Notes: generated from the sequence alone by a model not told the origin. Positions 1-12,114 are shown, numbered from the stretch's first letter. The stretch is 64,000 nucleotides of DNA from Astrothelium macrocarpum (GCA_021030915.1 JAGEMR010000062.1:1-64000), one strand, 5' to 3'. Translations and numbers: made by a program.

Positions 1-1156
1 TTATCCAATCCAATTCTAATTCATTAGTTATGAATTATTCAAATAATTAATAATACCCGCTTATCATTCCGATGTCTACTACCGAGCAGCCGGCTTTGCG
101 CCATTTCCAAAGCCATTGAAATATGTACATTGCCTTCACATAACCTCCGAGTTTTAGCATCAATACACGTGTAAGGTCTACTTGCATGTCTGGCCACGCT
201 AACGAAACAGCTCAAACCACTTCTATAGGTTTTGGGGCTGCTGAGATTCACCAATTGTCCGGATTCAGTCTCGGTAGACTCGACCGGATAGTGGGGTGCG
301 TTCAAAATAGATTGCTAACAGTAACTATCTACATGCATTATTAAGACCATGGCTGTACGAGCTTTACCCAAAGCTTTGGGTAGATCTTCTCATTGATATG
401 GACTTTCGCCTTTTTGTCGAGATAAAATTCGAGCATAACCTCATGATAGTTCAATCCGTAGGGCAAAAGCTCATTTCCTTCAGTGCCGTCAGGCACTTTC
501 TCATCAATGGGCATAGACATGTTTCCGCAGCGGCAAGAGAGCGAGGAACAGAACCAGAATGCTCGAACAACCTCCTACGCAGATTTCGTTCGTATGTATG
601 CTAAACAACGTTCTTAAAAGACGGATTGTCCTAGAACTTAGCACTTTTTGTACACGTCGCGCTTATTCTGGAGCAGAATTTGGTTGCTGGCCATGATCGC
701 TGGTGGCGTATCGAAAGAAGCGGATCCCGAGCGGGTAGAGTCTACTCGGTTGGGAACAGAGTCCAGAGTCTGGAGTCCAGGGCTATCGTAGCAGTCTCGT
801 AGTTGCTCCCGATCACTTCGAGGCATCGTGAACGAGCACGTGGAAAGGATCCAAAGCTCTACGCTCTTCCCCATTCATCAAGCTCTGGCTGTAAATAATT
901 CTTATGGAAAATGTAGTCATGTCAGGGAGAGTTGCAGGACTTAAGGGTTAATGGTCAAATTTAGTTCTACGGAAACGATTACAATGATGGTATTGAAACT
1001 GATGCAGTCGCTTTCCGGCAACGCTTGTTATCGATGAACTTTCAGAGCTGTAAAAACCCCCGGTTGAAGAATAATGTGCAAATGAATTGAAACTGTTTTC
1101 TTTCTTTTTCGCCCTTCTGTCTCAATATAATGCACATTGCAGCATTCAAAGTGCCC
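1..1156. other. No assignable gene at the left edge
   Basis: Only short open frames are present. The best is a minus-strand ATG frame at 638-874 (78 codons, many charged residues), which could be a terminal exon but matches nothing I recognise. Another minus-strand frame, at 39-305, has no ATG at its head. I see no repeat or RNA gene. Confidence 0.5.
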
Positions 1157-2788
1157 TCAATCAAGCCGGTTCAACCGACAACGAACGCAAATGCGCATGA
1201 AACAGTCGGCACACTCCAAGAGCCACGGCAGCTCGTAATTGCAGATCTGACATCGTCCCCCTATTCCTCGGGGCCACTGACGACGACCTCTTCGAGTATC
1301 GTGGCGGCAGTCGTGTCTCTCTAGTATCAAGTTTCTGGCCCTCTCAATCGCGACTGGATTATTCGCTTGGCCGTGGAGAGCGGCGTGCTCATTCGCTGCA
1401 TCAAGAAGGCGGTCTTCAGAGAATTGCACACATCCGCAAGTCTTCCATGTGGCACCACAAACGTAGCAGAACTGATGCTTGCAGAGACACCTAGGAAGTT
1501 TCGATTAATGAGAATTCTTCATTTTCGTGGACCACCAGGGATTGCAATAAGAAACGTCACCCACGACCACGAGAGACATAATTCGCCGCACGCCTCGTAG
1601 TTAGCATCTCATACCATTTAAAGCAATCAGAACCCATAGACAGCCTGGTGAGAGATAGCTCCCAAGAATTCCTGGCCAATCATTGCTGGGAGCCTCTTTA
1701 CAAGGTGTGCAACGAAACATATTTCTTGCAGTAGCGGACGACATTTCTTATTGCAGGGTTTGGAACGGAACTTACCTCATATGATAACAGCCTTGGGTTA
1801 ATTCTATCATCCTTTTGCAATCGGAACACTGTCGCCATCCTTCTGACGCTGCGACTTCCATAACTAACCGCACGGAGGGGTCCTCAGCACAGTCACTATC
1901 CTCGTGCGCCTCTTGCTTGCAATGCACGCAGGTCTGCATGTTGCAATCTGGACAAGTTCCGATGCCGTTGTTTATCTTATCAGACTGTATAAAAGCCGAG
2001 CAGCGAGGTTGGAAGCAATATGTCCGATCGGCGGTCGAGAATTCTTCAGCCTTATCCAAGAACGCAGCAACAAGGTCAGGAGCCAAGAAATCTCCAACAT
2101 CTCCCAGTTCAACCGGATTTCTGCAACAACGAGGTGGATAGAGCCCCTCATCTTTCAAACAAGTTTGAAACAATTCGACTATACAGTTTCGGCACCAGGT
2201 ATGGGGATCCGGAGTACATGGCAATTTGACGGAGTCGAAAAAAGGGACGAGGTCGCCACATAATATACAAGGTATACGAGGGACTGGAAATTCCGGTGTC
2301 TTACCATCGGACTTGGAACTACCCTGCGGTCGATCGGATGGTTCGCAATTATCTCTAGAGTCGTAGGTAAGCGAAACCATCGACACAGCATCTATAATGC
2401 TCAATGTGTCGTTTTCGTCATCGTCAAAATTCGACCAGTGGCTGTCGTTGGTAAGAAGCTTAACTTCAGGGTCCGGAATTGGCCGTGATGGCACCTGCAT
2501 ACCAGCAAGTCGCAGTGCCATATCATGATCGTGAGTAGCTTGCTCTTCTTGCGAAGTGATCGATTCGATAGCACTAGAATCTTCTTGACAAGCTCGTAGG
2601 AAGCTTCTCGCAATCTTGGCGTCTTCATGAAACTGTACACCAGCATGGAGTTCTTCTAAATGTTTTTGAAGAGTACTTTCCGATTCTGTAGGGATTCCCT
2701 TATGCTTTTCGCCCTTTTCTTGGGCTATGAGGTCCTCAACGTCCTGGGCAAGGATTTTCAACACTAAGACTGCCGATTCTGGGTCCAT
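1157..2788 (-). CDS. RBR-type (RING-IBR-RING) E3 ubiquitin ligase-like protein
   Basis: Two exons, complement(1157..1490, 1776..2788), 448 residues. The intron at 1491-1775 has GTAAGT and TAG ends and joins GCYHM-R to CLCKHQFCYVCG in frame. RBR ligases take ubiquitin from an E2 onto a Cys in RING2 before passing it to the substrate. RING1 starts at CILCGDL and continues through WCRNC and PRCC. The IBR has TYCFQPRCS, GTCPDCN and CVHCKQ. RING2 has WRQCSDCKRMIE, then GCYHM with the expected catalytic Cys, then CYVCGATWKTCGC. The N-terminal part is acidic without a clear domain, as in many fungal members. I chose the ATG at 2788; the frame extends upstream only through a TTG. A Cys-rich tail (CQICNYEL, CADCFMRICVRC) follows RING2. 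Substrate is unknown. The 285-bp intron is long for this window and could hide a small extra exon. Confidence 0.88.
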
Positions 2789-3996
2789 TGCCTGAGTGAC
2801 GATTAGGCTGGAGCCTGCCAAAGAGCATCAATAACGGAAATGAGAATGGCCTCGCCTTTCACTGATATCTTGAAGCTTTGCGAAATCTTCGAGATGAGGA
2901 AGCGTAGTTGAAAGTACCGGGGAATTGTGGAAAAAGCGTTGTGCGGAGGGTCGTCTCAGTAACATTAAGTGGATCAATATTTTGAAAAGTTATCACACAA
3001 GGAAGTGAAGAAGGATGTTAAATCACTGGTTCGTGTGGGAAGAGTTTCGAAAATGTGATCCATAAAGTTGATTCAACTCACTTTTAGTTTTACACACCCA
3101 GCCATGGCTAAGACGCCAAGGTTGAACAGACAATCGTGTTTTTGAAGCCACTATGCGGTTCCATCTTCTTTACATATTCAATCCATTCAGGAAATTGCGT
3201 GATCCAAAACAAGATTGTCGATGCCATTGGCCTAAAATACGATACATCTACCAGCCCCGTTTGGCCAGCAGTCGGCGCTCTCACGTTGTTGACTTCGTTA
3301 TAGGAATCACTGTAGCCGATCGTTCTATCCTCATTTAGGCGGGAGGTGAAATGTATCAGTTATGATCCTAAATCTTGAAAGTACTGCTCTTTTAGGCCGA
3401 CATATGGGTAACGTAGTCTAACAGTTTTTTCCTTCGACGTCTCGGTCGCTCGGAGAAAGTTTAGTGAACACCACAATTGCCCTTGCATGCCTTGGGAGCA
3501 CTTCAGTCCCGATTCTACACATGATTGGTCCACAGACTCTCAAAGTGAAAGACTTCTAGTACGTCTGGGGCGAGCATAGAGAGCCACGACCAATATGCTC
3601 CACATCGCCATATGACAGCCGGACTGACTCGACGCTCCGATCTACTTTTCCGGCGACGCTAGAGACGGCCCATCCAACCTAAGTGCCGGCTGCTCAATCC
3701 GAACTGCTAGATTTTCTATTAAACGGGTACAGGACGCGTTTGCTATCATGCAGGTAATTCTAATAGCATGGGATGCCTCATGCTCTTTTCCGCAATTACG
3801 TCACCAGACAAAGCGGCAAGTGAATGATTAGTATCATCACAGGCAATTAGATGGTGAGGGGTTTCTCATCGTCCGTTTGATTATGTCGTAATGGAGCTTT
3901 CAAGTAGCATAGTAGTATCTCCAAAGTTTGCTTCCCTTAATCTTCTTCATCACTCTCACAATCTCCCTTTCTTGACTTTCGCGGCAACCTTCCGAC
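2789..3996. other. Intergenic region between divergent genes
   Basis: About 1.2 kb between the RBR gene (minus) and the aldehyde dehydrogenase (plus). It presumably holds both promoters. No coding frame, repeat or RNA signal is convincing. The last 60 bp before the dehydrogenase start are C/T-rich, as is common in fungal 5' leaders. Confidence 0.5.
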
Positions 3997-5445
3997 ATGG
4001 CTCACACCAACGGCTCTACCACTAACGGGGACCACGTCGTCCCAATTTGGATCAACAACACTGCCGTTCCTCCACCGAATTCCAAGAAAATCCCCGTCGT
4101 CTCCTCTGTCTCTGGCAAAACCATTCACCACGCCCAGTCTACCGACGTCAAGACCGCCCAACACGCTTGCGATGTCGCCTTCACAGCCTTCAAATCCTGG
4201 AAACGCACCTCCATCACCACCCGCCGCAACCTCCTCCTCAAGACCGCCGACCTCTTCGAAGCCCGCACTGACGAATTCCTCCGCCTCCAAATGACCGAGA
4301 CGTCCTGCGACGAACCCTGGGCTCGCAATAATGTCACCACCGCCGTCAACTACCTCCGCGAAATCGGCGCCTGCATCTCAACGAGCCTGACTGGCAAGAT
4401 CCCTTCCCTCGAGAAGCCCGACACCATGGGTTTTGTGTTCCGCGAGGCGGTTGGACCCGTGCTGGTGATACCGCCGTGGAACGCAGCGTTGATACTATGT
4501 ACACGTGCGATTGCAAGCGCACTCGGCGCAGGCTGCACTGTTGTGTTAAAGGCGAGCGAGCTGTGTCCGGCAACGCACCACGCCATTCTGCGCACGTTCG
4601 AGGATGCGGGATTGCCAGCGGGTGCGCTCAATCAGTTGCAAGCGGCGAGGGAGGATGCGGCGGAGGTGACGGAGGCCTTGATTGCACACCCGGCGATTCG
4701 CAAGGTGGATTTTATTGGGAGTGCGGCGGTGGGAAGGATTATCGGGGCCACGGCGGCAAAGCATCTGAAGCCTATACTGATGGAGTTGGGAGGAAAGTGT
4801 CCGGCGATTGTGAGGGAGGATGCGGATTTGGAGAAGGCGGCGACACTGTGTGCGAAGGGGGCGACGATGCATCATGGGCAGATTTGCTTCTCCACGGAGC
4901 GGATTATTGTGCTGCGAAAGGTGGCGGAGCAATTTCAGGACTTGCTGGTCAAGGCTTTCGAGGCGAATCCGTCGTCAGCAGCGGCAGTTACCGAATCGGG
5001 CGCGAAGCATGCAGAGGATGTCCTTAAGGATGCGCAGGAAAAGGGCGAGAAGTTCCTACTTGGTGGAGGTATTGAGCGCAGTAAGGCGGCCACGCTGAAA
5101 CCAGCAATCGTGTTGGAACCAAAGTCTTCGCGTATTCTCGATGAAGAGACCTTTGGTCCATCGGCCTCACTATATGTGGTTGATGACGATGACGAAGCCG
5201 TCGCTCTTGCAAACAAATCCGCATACGGATTGAACGCAACCATTCATACAAAAGACCTCGCAAAGGGAATCAAAATGGCCCGAGACTTGGAATATGGACA
5301 AGTGCACATGAACAGCATGAGTGTGTATACTGCATCCACAGGCTCCCAAGGAGGAGTGAAGGGCAGTGGATGGGGGAGGCAAAATGCTGGGTGGGGTTTG
5401 AACGAGTTTCTGGTTGAGAAGTTTGTGTCTTACCACGAGAATTGA
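3997..5445 (+). CDS. NAD(P)-dependent aldehyde dehydrogenase, salicylaldehyde/vanillin dehydrogenase-like
   Basis: An intronless 482-residue ALDH, the usual family length. It should oxidise an aldehyde, probably aromatic, to the acid with NAD(P)+. The Rossmann region begins near PWNAALILC. The general base Glu263 lies in MELGGKCPAIV and the catalytic Cys297 in HGQICFSTERI. The C-terminal EETFGPSAS and NEFLVEKFVSYHEN segments are also typical. The salicylaldehyde-like call rests on the short N-terminus and the LGGKCPAIV/HGQICFSTER combination; substrate is inference. The ATG at 3997 follows a C/T-rich leader. Base composition is odd: the coding strand is strongly C-rich up to about 4400 and then G-rich to about 5050 without loss of protein similarity. 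A salicylate-hydroxylase-like monooxygenase lies 11 kb away and could act on its product, but the two genes are not adjacent. Confidence 0.9.
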   Translation: MAHTNGSTTNGDHVVPIWINNTAVPPPNSKKIPVVSSVSGKTIHHAQSTDVKTAQHACDVAFTAFKSWKRTSITTRRNLLLKTADLFEARTDEFLRLQMTETSCDEPWARNNVTTAVNYLREIGACISTSLTGKIPSLEKPDTMGFVFREAVGPVLVIPPWNAALILCTRAIASALGAGCTVVLKASELCPATHHAILRTFEDAGLPAGALNQLQAAREDAAEVTEALIAHPAIRKVDFIGSAAVGRIIGATAAKHLKPILMELGGKCPAIVREDADLEKAATLCAKGATMHHGQICFSTERIIVLRKVAEQFQDLLVKAFEANPSSAAAVTESGAKHAEDVLKDAQEKGEKFLLGGGIERSKAATLKPAIVLEPKSSRILDEETFGPSASLYVVDDDDEAVALANKSAYGLNATIHTKDLAKGIKMARDLEYGQVHMNSMSVYTASTGSQGGVKGSGWGRQNAGWGLNEFLVEKFVSYHEN

Positions 5446-5879
5446 GATAAAAAATAACCCGGAATCTTCCCAAATATGAACGGACGGAAATACATGTCGT
5501 ACAAAAACATGAAGAGGTAGGTGGGGAAAAAAGAAAGTTGAACTTACAGAATCGTAATCGCGATTTCACGTGAGCACGCGCCTTTGAGCATAGCACGGTA
5601 GTAAGGTCCATTTCCTATAAGTTCTGAGCGTACTTGGCTACATAGAGCCTGTAGTGAAGAATCCAAGCCAAACAGCCTCGACTGTGTACTCAGACAAGAA
5701 TCTCTATTAAAGTACAAAGCACTACCCAATGGTGCTAAGGTATCATCTCGTTCCGCATAAGCACAATTCAATATGCCACCCTGCCTCTTCAACAGAGCGT
5801 CCAAAAAGAAAAAGAAAGAAAAAGTTCGAACCCAAAAGCTTCCAAGTCTCATTCCAGGGTATTAGCCACTTCTCGAACT
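5446..5879. other. Convergent intergenic region
   Basis: The 3' flanks of the aldehyde dehydrogenase and of the minus-strand GPI-protein gene meet here. It contains an A/G-rich run near 5807-5823. No gene is seen. Confidence 0.5.
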
Positions 5880-6917
5880 TCACAACATTGCGACAACACC
5901 GGCTACTACGAAAGCCAGCAAACCACCAAATGCCTGCTGCGTCGGCGCTGCACCAGACGAGCTAGCGGCACTTGGAGCGCTACTCGACGCGCCAGCGCTT
6001 CCAGTAGGAGTCGAGTCTCCACCAGAGGCACTGGTCGGCAGTGAACCAGAAGACGAAGCACTGTCGGACGGAGACGGGTTAGACGATGCAGATCCAGCAG
6101 ATGAGACAGAAGAGGGAGACACGGAAGAGAGGGAAGAAGAATTGGAAGACGGTTGAGTAGAAGGAGAAGAGAGAGGAGAGACGGACGAGGATTCGGAGGC
6201 CGAGGCGGCGACAACACTGCTCAACGTCGATGCTGCCGACGACGCCACGCCGGGTGCGGTCGAAATGACTGACTTGGAACTGGTCGGCGCGCTGGTCGTG
6301 CTTGCGGTCGAGCTCAAACCCGCAGGTCCGCTCTCAGTGAGCGGTCCGGATGCGCTTGCAGTTGCACCCGTACTCCCTGCTGCATTGGACGGCACGGAGC
6401 TCGGTGAGACGGTGCTGAGGGAGAGGCTGGTGGTCGGAGCACCGAGGGTGACGCTGGAGGCGAGAGACGACGATGTGACGGTGGAGTCGATCAGGAAGAA
6501 CGGGGTGAAGTTGGTATTGGTGTTTGGATTGGAGTCATCGACGATTTCGACGGTGTAGTCGCCCATGGCGATGGTGGAGGGGACGTTCCATGTGAACGAG
6601 CCGGAATTAGGGATGCTGGCTGGAGATCAAACAGATCAGATTTGAATTCGGGTGACACGAAAATGTCTCCGAGATCGATGGTGAAACTTACAGGCGATTC
6701 CGACACCCTTTGCGAGATCGGTCCCTTGTCCAGATCGCAGTATCAGCGATATGGTTCCGCTGGTTGTGGGCGACCAGTTCAAGGTGAGTTGTTGACCGGC
6801 GGTAGCATTGAAGCCTTCGCTGGGGATGGAGAAGGGATTCTGGTCGCTTGCAAACCCGCCTTGTGCGCGCGCGAATGCGGCAAGGAACGGGAGGAGTGAT
6901 ATATATGAAAAACGCAT
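5880..6917 (-). CDS. Ser/Thr-rich GPI-anchored cell-surface protein, KRE9/KNH-like domain
   Basis: Two exons, complement(5880..6619, 6692..6917), 321 residues; intron 6620-6691 (72 bp, GTAAGT..CAG). The ATG at 6917 opens a clear signal peptide (MRFSYISLLPFLAAFARAQ). Residues 20-120 form a small beta-type domain (NPFSIPSEGF, LTLNWSPTTSGTISLIL, SFTWNVPS, GDYTVEIVDD) typical of the fungal Kre9/KNH-like N-terminal family. About 200 residues of Ser, Thr, Pro and Ala follow, a likely O-mannosylated stalk. The hydrophobic C-terminus (FGGLLAFVVAGVVAML) after a small-residue site predicts a GPI anchor. Such proteins sit in the membrane or wall; some are linked to beta-1,6-glucan assembly, but most have no proven activity. 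A second gene of the same design lies at 8386-9153 on the same strand. Confidence 0.85.
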
Positions 6918-6935
6918 GGTATTAAGGAGTGACAA

Positions 6936-6990
6936 GTTTAACTGCAAAAACAAAAAAAAAAGAAGAGAGAGGTTTGAGATCGTCTAGAGA
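6936..6990 (-). promoter_or_regulatory. Pyrimidine-rich 5' leader tract
   Basis: Read on the minus strand, the bases just upstream of the ATG at 6917 form a CT-rich block ending in a T run. CT blocks near the transcription start are common in filamentous fungal promoters and leaders. Function is inferred from position only. Confidence 0.35.
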
Positions 6991-8385
6991 GAGATCAAGC
7001 CAGTATTATCTGTGGAACGCAGATAATAATCAAAGGGATGTCGAATCAAATATGTAAGGCACGATAAAACGCGATTACCTTGATCGACCCTACGATAAAG
7101 TCCCCCCTTGACTGGGAAAGGTCACCGAGGTCGTCGTAGACGCAGTTTCCTCCAGGGGGAGCCATGTCCCATGGAGATATCTATACATGATCGGCCAGAG
7201 GCCAGCAGTAATTGGACACCTTTGCACACAGGGCACAAAACCACATGTGTGCCATTTTTCTTGGGTGGGAAGCGCGCGAACGATTGACGTTACCCTTCTA
7301 TTCAAGCTTCTTGGGTGGAAAGGCTACCCGCGCCAGGGCAGATAAAGCTAAACCGAACCGGATCCCCCTCTTGCCGATAACCAAAACTGCCACTTGAACA
7401 CTCACGGAATTCGTGGGCCGCGCCATCTAACTTGCCTTGGGCTACGTGGAGCGCTGGTAACCTCACCATTTGGCTTCTTGAGCCGAAGTTGACAGCAGGT
7501 TGACAGCAGGTTGACAGCATGTTGACAGCATTGTTTGTTTCTGATGTTGCGTGTGACTTGGGAAATGGTGGTCGCGTGCCTCGAGGCGTTGCCCTGTGCC
7601 ACAAAGGTACCACCGGAGTACCCGTGTACCCTTCCCCACCCAAAATTGTGGAGGTCCGCGCGGGAAAAAAGCATGGCATGCGGCGCGCTAACTCAGGGGT
7701 ACGGTAAATGAAAGAGATAAATTGCTTGCTCCATTGGATTTAGCCGATGATGCATATGGGAGGGTCAGGTCGAAGCGATATTGGCTGTTTAAGCCCAAAG
7801 TGACTCTTATCGTCCAAGGATGGGAAAGCTGGTTGTTGGCTAGAGATGGGCGCGAAGAGCACGCGACCTCGCCAACGTGATTCGAGAATGCAGTTGAAGG
7901 CTTCGAGAAGCTTAAAGTTGGACATGCCGATCCTCATTTAAGATTGCCGTCAGACTTTTGTCATGGTGCATGGCCAGCGAGAAAAGCTTGATAAGAGCAG
8001 TTGCGGTTAGAATTGCTTGTTAAGTTGGTAATTTTCCAGATGCGAGTAGGTAGCGGTCAAGTTGTATGTCATTTTGGACATAGATTATACAACACTAAGT
8101 ACTGTCTAAAATAGGTACAGAGAAAACTAATGCTGATGTGAGAATGGGGGTATCACCATCATGCCTATGTCATGCCCATATCAAATCAGAAAGAAAAGAC
8201 TGCCTCTGGCTAACGCCTGGAATTTTTCCGCCAGATGTTTGCACTGGGATCCAAAGATCGGGGTATCGGCAGGTAAAAAATTACAATGCATGAAGAATTG
8301 AAGTAAGCTCGTGGCAACATTTATCGCCAAATGATTAGTCGATCGTGTACGACCAGATCCTTTCTCGTCCGTTGCTGTTACCCAT
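6991..8385. other. Intergenic region between two GPI-protein genes
   Basis: Apart from the 11-bp repeat at 7488-7530, I see no coding exon. The frames at 7302-7679 are ATG-poor shadows with runs of Cys and Gln. Confidence 0.5.
7488..7530. repeat. Four tandem copies of an 11-bp unit
   Basis: The unit GTTGACAGCAG occurs at 7488-7498 and 7499-7509, then as GTTGACAGCAT at 7510-7520, then as a 10-bp copy at 7521-7530. It lies in non-coding DNA upstream of the KRE9-like gene. A minisatellite by replication slippage is the simplest reading. The TTGACAGC core could also act as a protein-binding array. Confidence 0.85.
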
Positions 8386-9153
8386 CTATGCGAGGCAGGC
8401 AAGAGCGGCAGCAAGACCCAAAGCGAGCGTCAATGGGGTAGCGAGGCCAGCAGCACCGCTTGCCGGAGCAGGGACAAGGCTGGTGGTGGCGGCAGCACTG
8501 CCAGTGCTGGAAGCAGCAGTCGTAGCAGTGGTGAAAGTTGCGTTGCTGGGTGGCGCAATAGTGGTTGGCTTAGCAGAGGCCGGAGCGCTAGGAATGATGG
8601 GAGTAGTTGCGTTGGAAGCAAACGTTGTCGTAGTAGCGTTGGAAGCCAATGAAGTAATTGAAGCAACGCTCACGCTGGTGGCGGAGGATGCTGCAGAGGA
8701 GGCATAGCTTGAAGCAGAGGCAATAGAGCTTGCAGAGGTGGCAAGACCACCAGCGACATTGAATGGACCAATGTAGTTGGTCTGGGTGCCTTGGAGAATC
8801 TCGAGAGCGAGTGAGCTTGCACCGGCAGTAGGTGTCCATTCGATAGAGCTGAGAGTGGGATCGGCTCCGGATACAACCGTAGCAATGGGTTCAGGGTTAT
8901 ACACCGAGGGGTTGGCCGCATCAGGTTCCTTCACCACGATTTCGATGGGCTAGCAGATACTGTTAGGACTTTTTTTTTTTGGTACTCCTAGTTTATGAAC
9001 TTTACTCACGTCAGTGGTGTCCGTGGTGGACCATCCAATGGTACCGGCTACTCCAGCTTCAAAACCATCAGCAGGTGTGCTGGTAATCTTGACCACATTA
9101 GATTGGGCAGCGGCAAGGCCGGCCAAGAGAACAACGGAAGTAGCGTAATGCAT
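8386..9153 (-). CDS. Ser/Thr/Ala-rich GPI-anchored surface protein, KRE9/KNH-like domain (second copy)
   Basis: Two exons, complement(8386..8949, 9010..9153), 235 residues; intron 8950-9009 (60 bp, GTGAGT..TAG). The signal peptide is MHYATSVVLLAGLAAAQ. The N-terminal beta-type domain reads VVKITSTPADGF, GTIGWSTTD, PIEIVVKEPDA, SSIEWTPTAGASSLALEIL and NYIGPFNVAGG. A Ser/Ala/Thr-rich stalk then leads to a GPI-type tail (GLATPLTLALGLAAALACLA). The design matches the gene at 5880-6917, but the domain sequences have diverged, so this is an old duplication or separate members of one large family. It is probably a surface protein; no catalytic motif is seen. The ATG at 9153 is preferred because it heads the signal peptide; the open frame upstream is leader. 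Confidence 0.82.
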
Positions 9154-9907
9154 TGTATTGATTTTGGGAAGAATTAATGTATTGTTGGTAAAGAACGTGG
9201 TTTGGCAGTTGTGATGTAAGGTCAACGAATGTAGATTTGTTTGGCTGGATGTTTCCAGATATTTGAATGAGCGACAAAGGGTGGGAGAGCGTGTTTAGAA
9301 TATGAGGTTGGGGGGAGGGCTTATACCTTAAAAGGGAGAGTAAAATTGCCTCTACAGGAGGTACTCGATTGATTGGCAGGGAAATTTTCGACTAGCTCTA
9401 GAAGGCAAACGTGATGTATTAAGGCTCTAGCCAATTACCGCCGGAACCAATTATGGTACGCGGAGATGAGGGGCGCATGGATGCATGGGCGGGAGGGGCA
9501 GGGGAGGATGCAGTGATGGCTGGGGGACCAGGTTGATTCGGTGAACGTTGTCATGCAGGCCCCGGCCGCACATGGTTGGTCCCACCGGTTGGTAGCGCTG
9601 CTTAAACATCCAGTTCTGGCCAAGGAGCAACGCCAGAATGTGACGGTACTATGGCGACCTCTCGTAAAGGCACTGTCAATATGCTGACTGGTCCCGGCGT
9701 TGCTTGGCAATATTCTTGTAGTGTTTGTTTGAGAGCAAAAACAGAAAAACAAGGGGGTATCTCCATCGACACTTGCAGAAATCGGTCTCGTCGCAGGATT
9801 GGTCATATTTCCGGCTCATCCTATCCCTGCCCTCTCCGCCTGCCTCAGTGGAGTCCTCAATTTGCGGACCCGTTCGAGATTCCAGGCTCGCGTGCCCGCG
9901 GGACACG
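9154..9907. other. Intergenic region
   Basis: This is the 5' flank of the GPI-protein gene and the 3' flank of the dynein gene. No convincing coding frame or repeat is seen. Confidence 0.5.
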
Positions 9908-12114
9908 CTACCTCCCGCTTTCACTGCCACCGCTACCGCCCATGCCCTGATCTAGCCTCGTAACCATCTTTTTCACTTCAGCCCATTCTTCCTGTCTGGC
10001 TCCCTCTGCGCCTCCCAATTCGGACCCCACCTCGAAAATGCTCACTACGCCCTCCAATCCCCCCACCGCAACCCGTTTTCCTTCGTGCGGCTCCCAGCTA
10101 CATTTATTTAGGCTCTGCGCCATATAGCTTGCGCTGGACGCGCTCAACCGTGCCGTGGCGCTCGGCTTCGTCTTGGCCACCGGGACCTCGACCTCGACCG
10201 TGAGGTCCCAAAGCTCGAGCGCTCCCGCCCCATCCACGAGGGCAAAGACGCCGGGCTTGACGGGACTCCACCGGGCATCGTAGACGAGATCTTCCCGCAC
10301 AATCTCTAGTAGTGGAGTCATTGTCGTTGTTGCTGCTCCAATGCCCGCGCTGCCGGCTGTCGCCGCAGGTGCTCGTGCTTTCCATAGTTTCACGCTCCAG
10401 TCGAGGCTCGAACTGAGCACGAGGTCGCCAAGATCGATTTTGCCGCGCGCTGGATGGAAGTCAAGCGACATGACGGGTGCAGCGTGGCCGCGGTAGCTGA
10501 TGCGATTGTCAACACCGGCTTTGGCGCCTGCGCGGTCGTACCGGTGGCACGCGTAAATGGAGCCTTCTTCAGTTCCGGCAAGAAAGTAAGTCGGATCGGA
10601 TTTCGGAAATGCGATGCAGGTAGGTGCCATTTCCTCTGATTTGGCGGGTTGTGGTGTTTGAAGTTCGAGATACTCTTGAGGCTGCGCGAGCATGTCTACT
10701 GACCAGCCACAAACCACACCGTCGGTAGAGCATGAGATGATGTTGTTGGCATTTTGAGTGCCGACAATATCGATGGCATAAATAGGATGCGTGTGGCCGG
10801 AGCCAGTCAACGGTGTTTTTTGTATGGGTGCTGATTTGGCCCGAGTGTCCCAAAGGAGAACCTGTCCGCTGTAACAGCCCCCAATGATGAGATTGGGATG
10901 GAAAGGTGAGAATTGTGCAGCAAGTATGTCAGATTGAGCATGGAAGACATATTCGGGCCGTTCTTGCATATGCAGATTCCATACTTGGATCAAACCATCT
11001 GGATCGTGAGGAGCCGAAGGGTTCTTTGTATATGAAGCAAGTACAAGTTCCGGAAACTACCAAAGGTTAGGCCAGGTATAATAGTAAATGGAAAATTCAG
11101 GACCTTTGGCGAAAAGTTCGAGTCACTAATCAACCTCTTCTTGCTCCACCTCTCATCCCAGAATTGCGCGACTTCTTTCACTCGCCTCCCCTTACTCCCT
11201 CCTGAAGCTCCGAGCCCATCGTCATCGTCTACGGCTCCTGGTCCATCTAGCGCATAATCTGCAAGAATATCGTATTCTTGTTCCAATGCCCGTTCTATCA
11301 CCTTTGTCGACCGGTCAACGAAACCCTGGAACTCAAGTGATGATGTGACTGCATTGAGCTCTTCGTTCGTCAATGATCGAGAAGGGAAATTAGCCTGCCC
11401 ATTTGTTTCGGCTGTAGAGACGTCATGATTTTGTATTGCCTTGAGCTCCTCTTCAATCTCCTTTCGTAGATTCTGCCTCAATTCCTCTTCCCTCTCTTTC
11501 TCTCGCCTGCTTAGCCTCTTCTTTCTCGGTGATGTTGAAGGCGAATTCGCTCGATCATCTTCCGAGTCCGAGTGTCCAGATGATTTTATCCTCTGCGGCT
11601 CGTAAACATCTGATGTTTGGACAGCCTTGCTATATGTAATGATCTCTGCTTTTGGTGAAGCAGGAAAGTCGTAGATTGTCGTTAATGGCGCAAAGGAGAG
11701 AGTCTGTGATGAGAGTACGGGCGCCGGCTTTTCGTGTCCAGGACTAGGTATCTCTGATTGATCACCGCTCAGCTGGCCAGCGCTGATGACTGAGGTAGGT
11801 CTACTGCCTCTTTGCGCAGGTGACGAAGGCTCTTTGGGACCGGCTGAGCTTGGTCTTGAATCTCCAACGAGGCTTGAGATTAGATTGTCTAGGTCTGCTC
11901 GGTTGTGGGTACGGCTCGGCGTCGGCGCTACTAGCTGAGAGCACGTCAGCTGTGCCAAACTACCTTATGGAGGATGTCATGAATATTGTACCTCTGAGCC
12001 ATCTCCAATGCTCTGCCTTGAAGCGGTGTATTCCTTTGCTCTTTGTTCCCTCTGACGCTTAAGCTCCGCAAGCTTGGCTTTCTTTGCTAATATTTCATCT
12101 TTTCGCTGCTGCAT
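9908..12114 (-). CDS. Cytoplasmic dynein 1 intermediate chain
   Basis: Three exons, complement(9908..11056, 11104+..11934, 11992..12114) with introns 11057-11103 (47 bp) and 11935-11991 (57 bp); 700 residues. The intermediate chain holds the dynein motor together, binds the heavy chain and light chains, and contacts dynactin, for retrograde transport and nuclear migration along hyphal microtubules. Exon 1 (41 codons) encodes the conserved N-terminal helix (MQQRKDEILAKKAKL) that binds dynactin p150. Middle regions are Ser/Pro-rich and then a charged coiled-coil (RREKEREEELRQNLRKEIEEE). The junction SPKFPELVLASYTKN is a family hallmark and confirms the second splice. WD40 repeats follow (QVWNLHMQERPEY, VLLWDTRAK, LSSSLDWSVKLW, LELWDLTVEV). 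It is divergent from ATP synthase subunit e. The Aspergillus counterpart is nudI. Confidence 0.93.

Noticed and set aside
4476..5263. Several long frames inside the aldehyde dehydrogenase gene
   Set aside because: They are shadows of the strongly GC-biased coding sequence. The ALDH frame alone carries conserved motifs.
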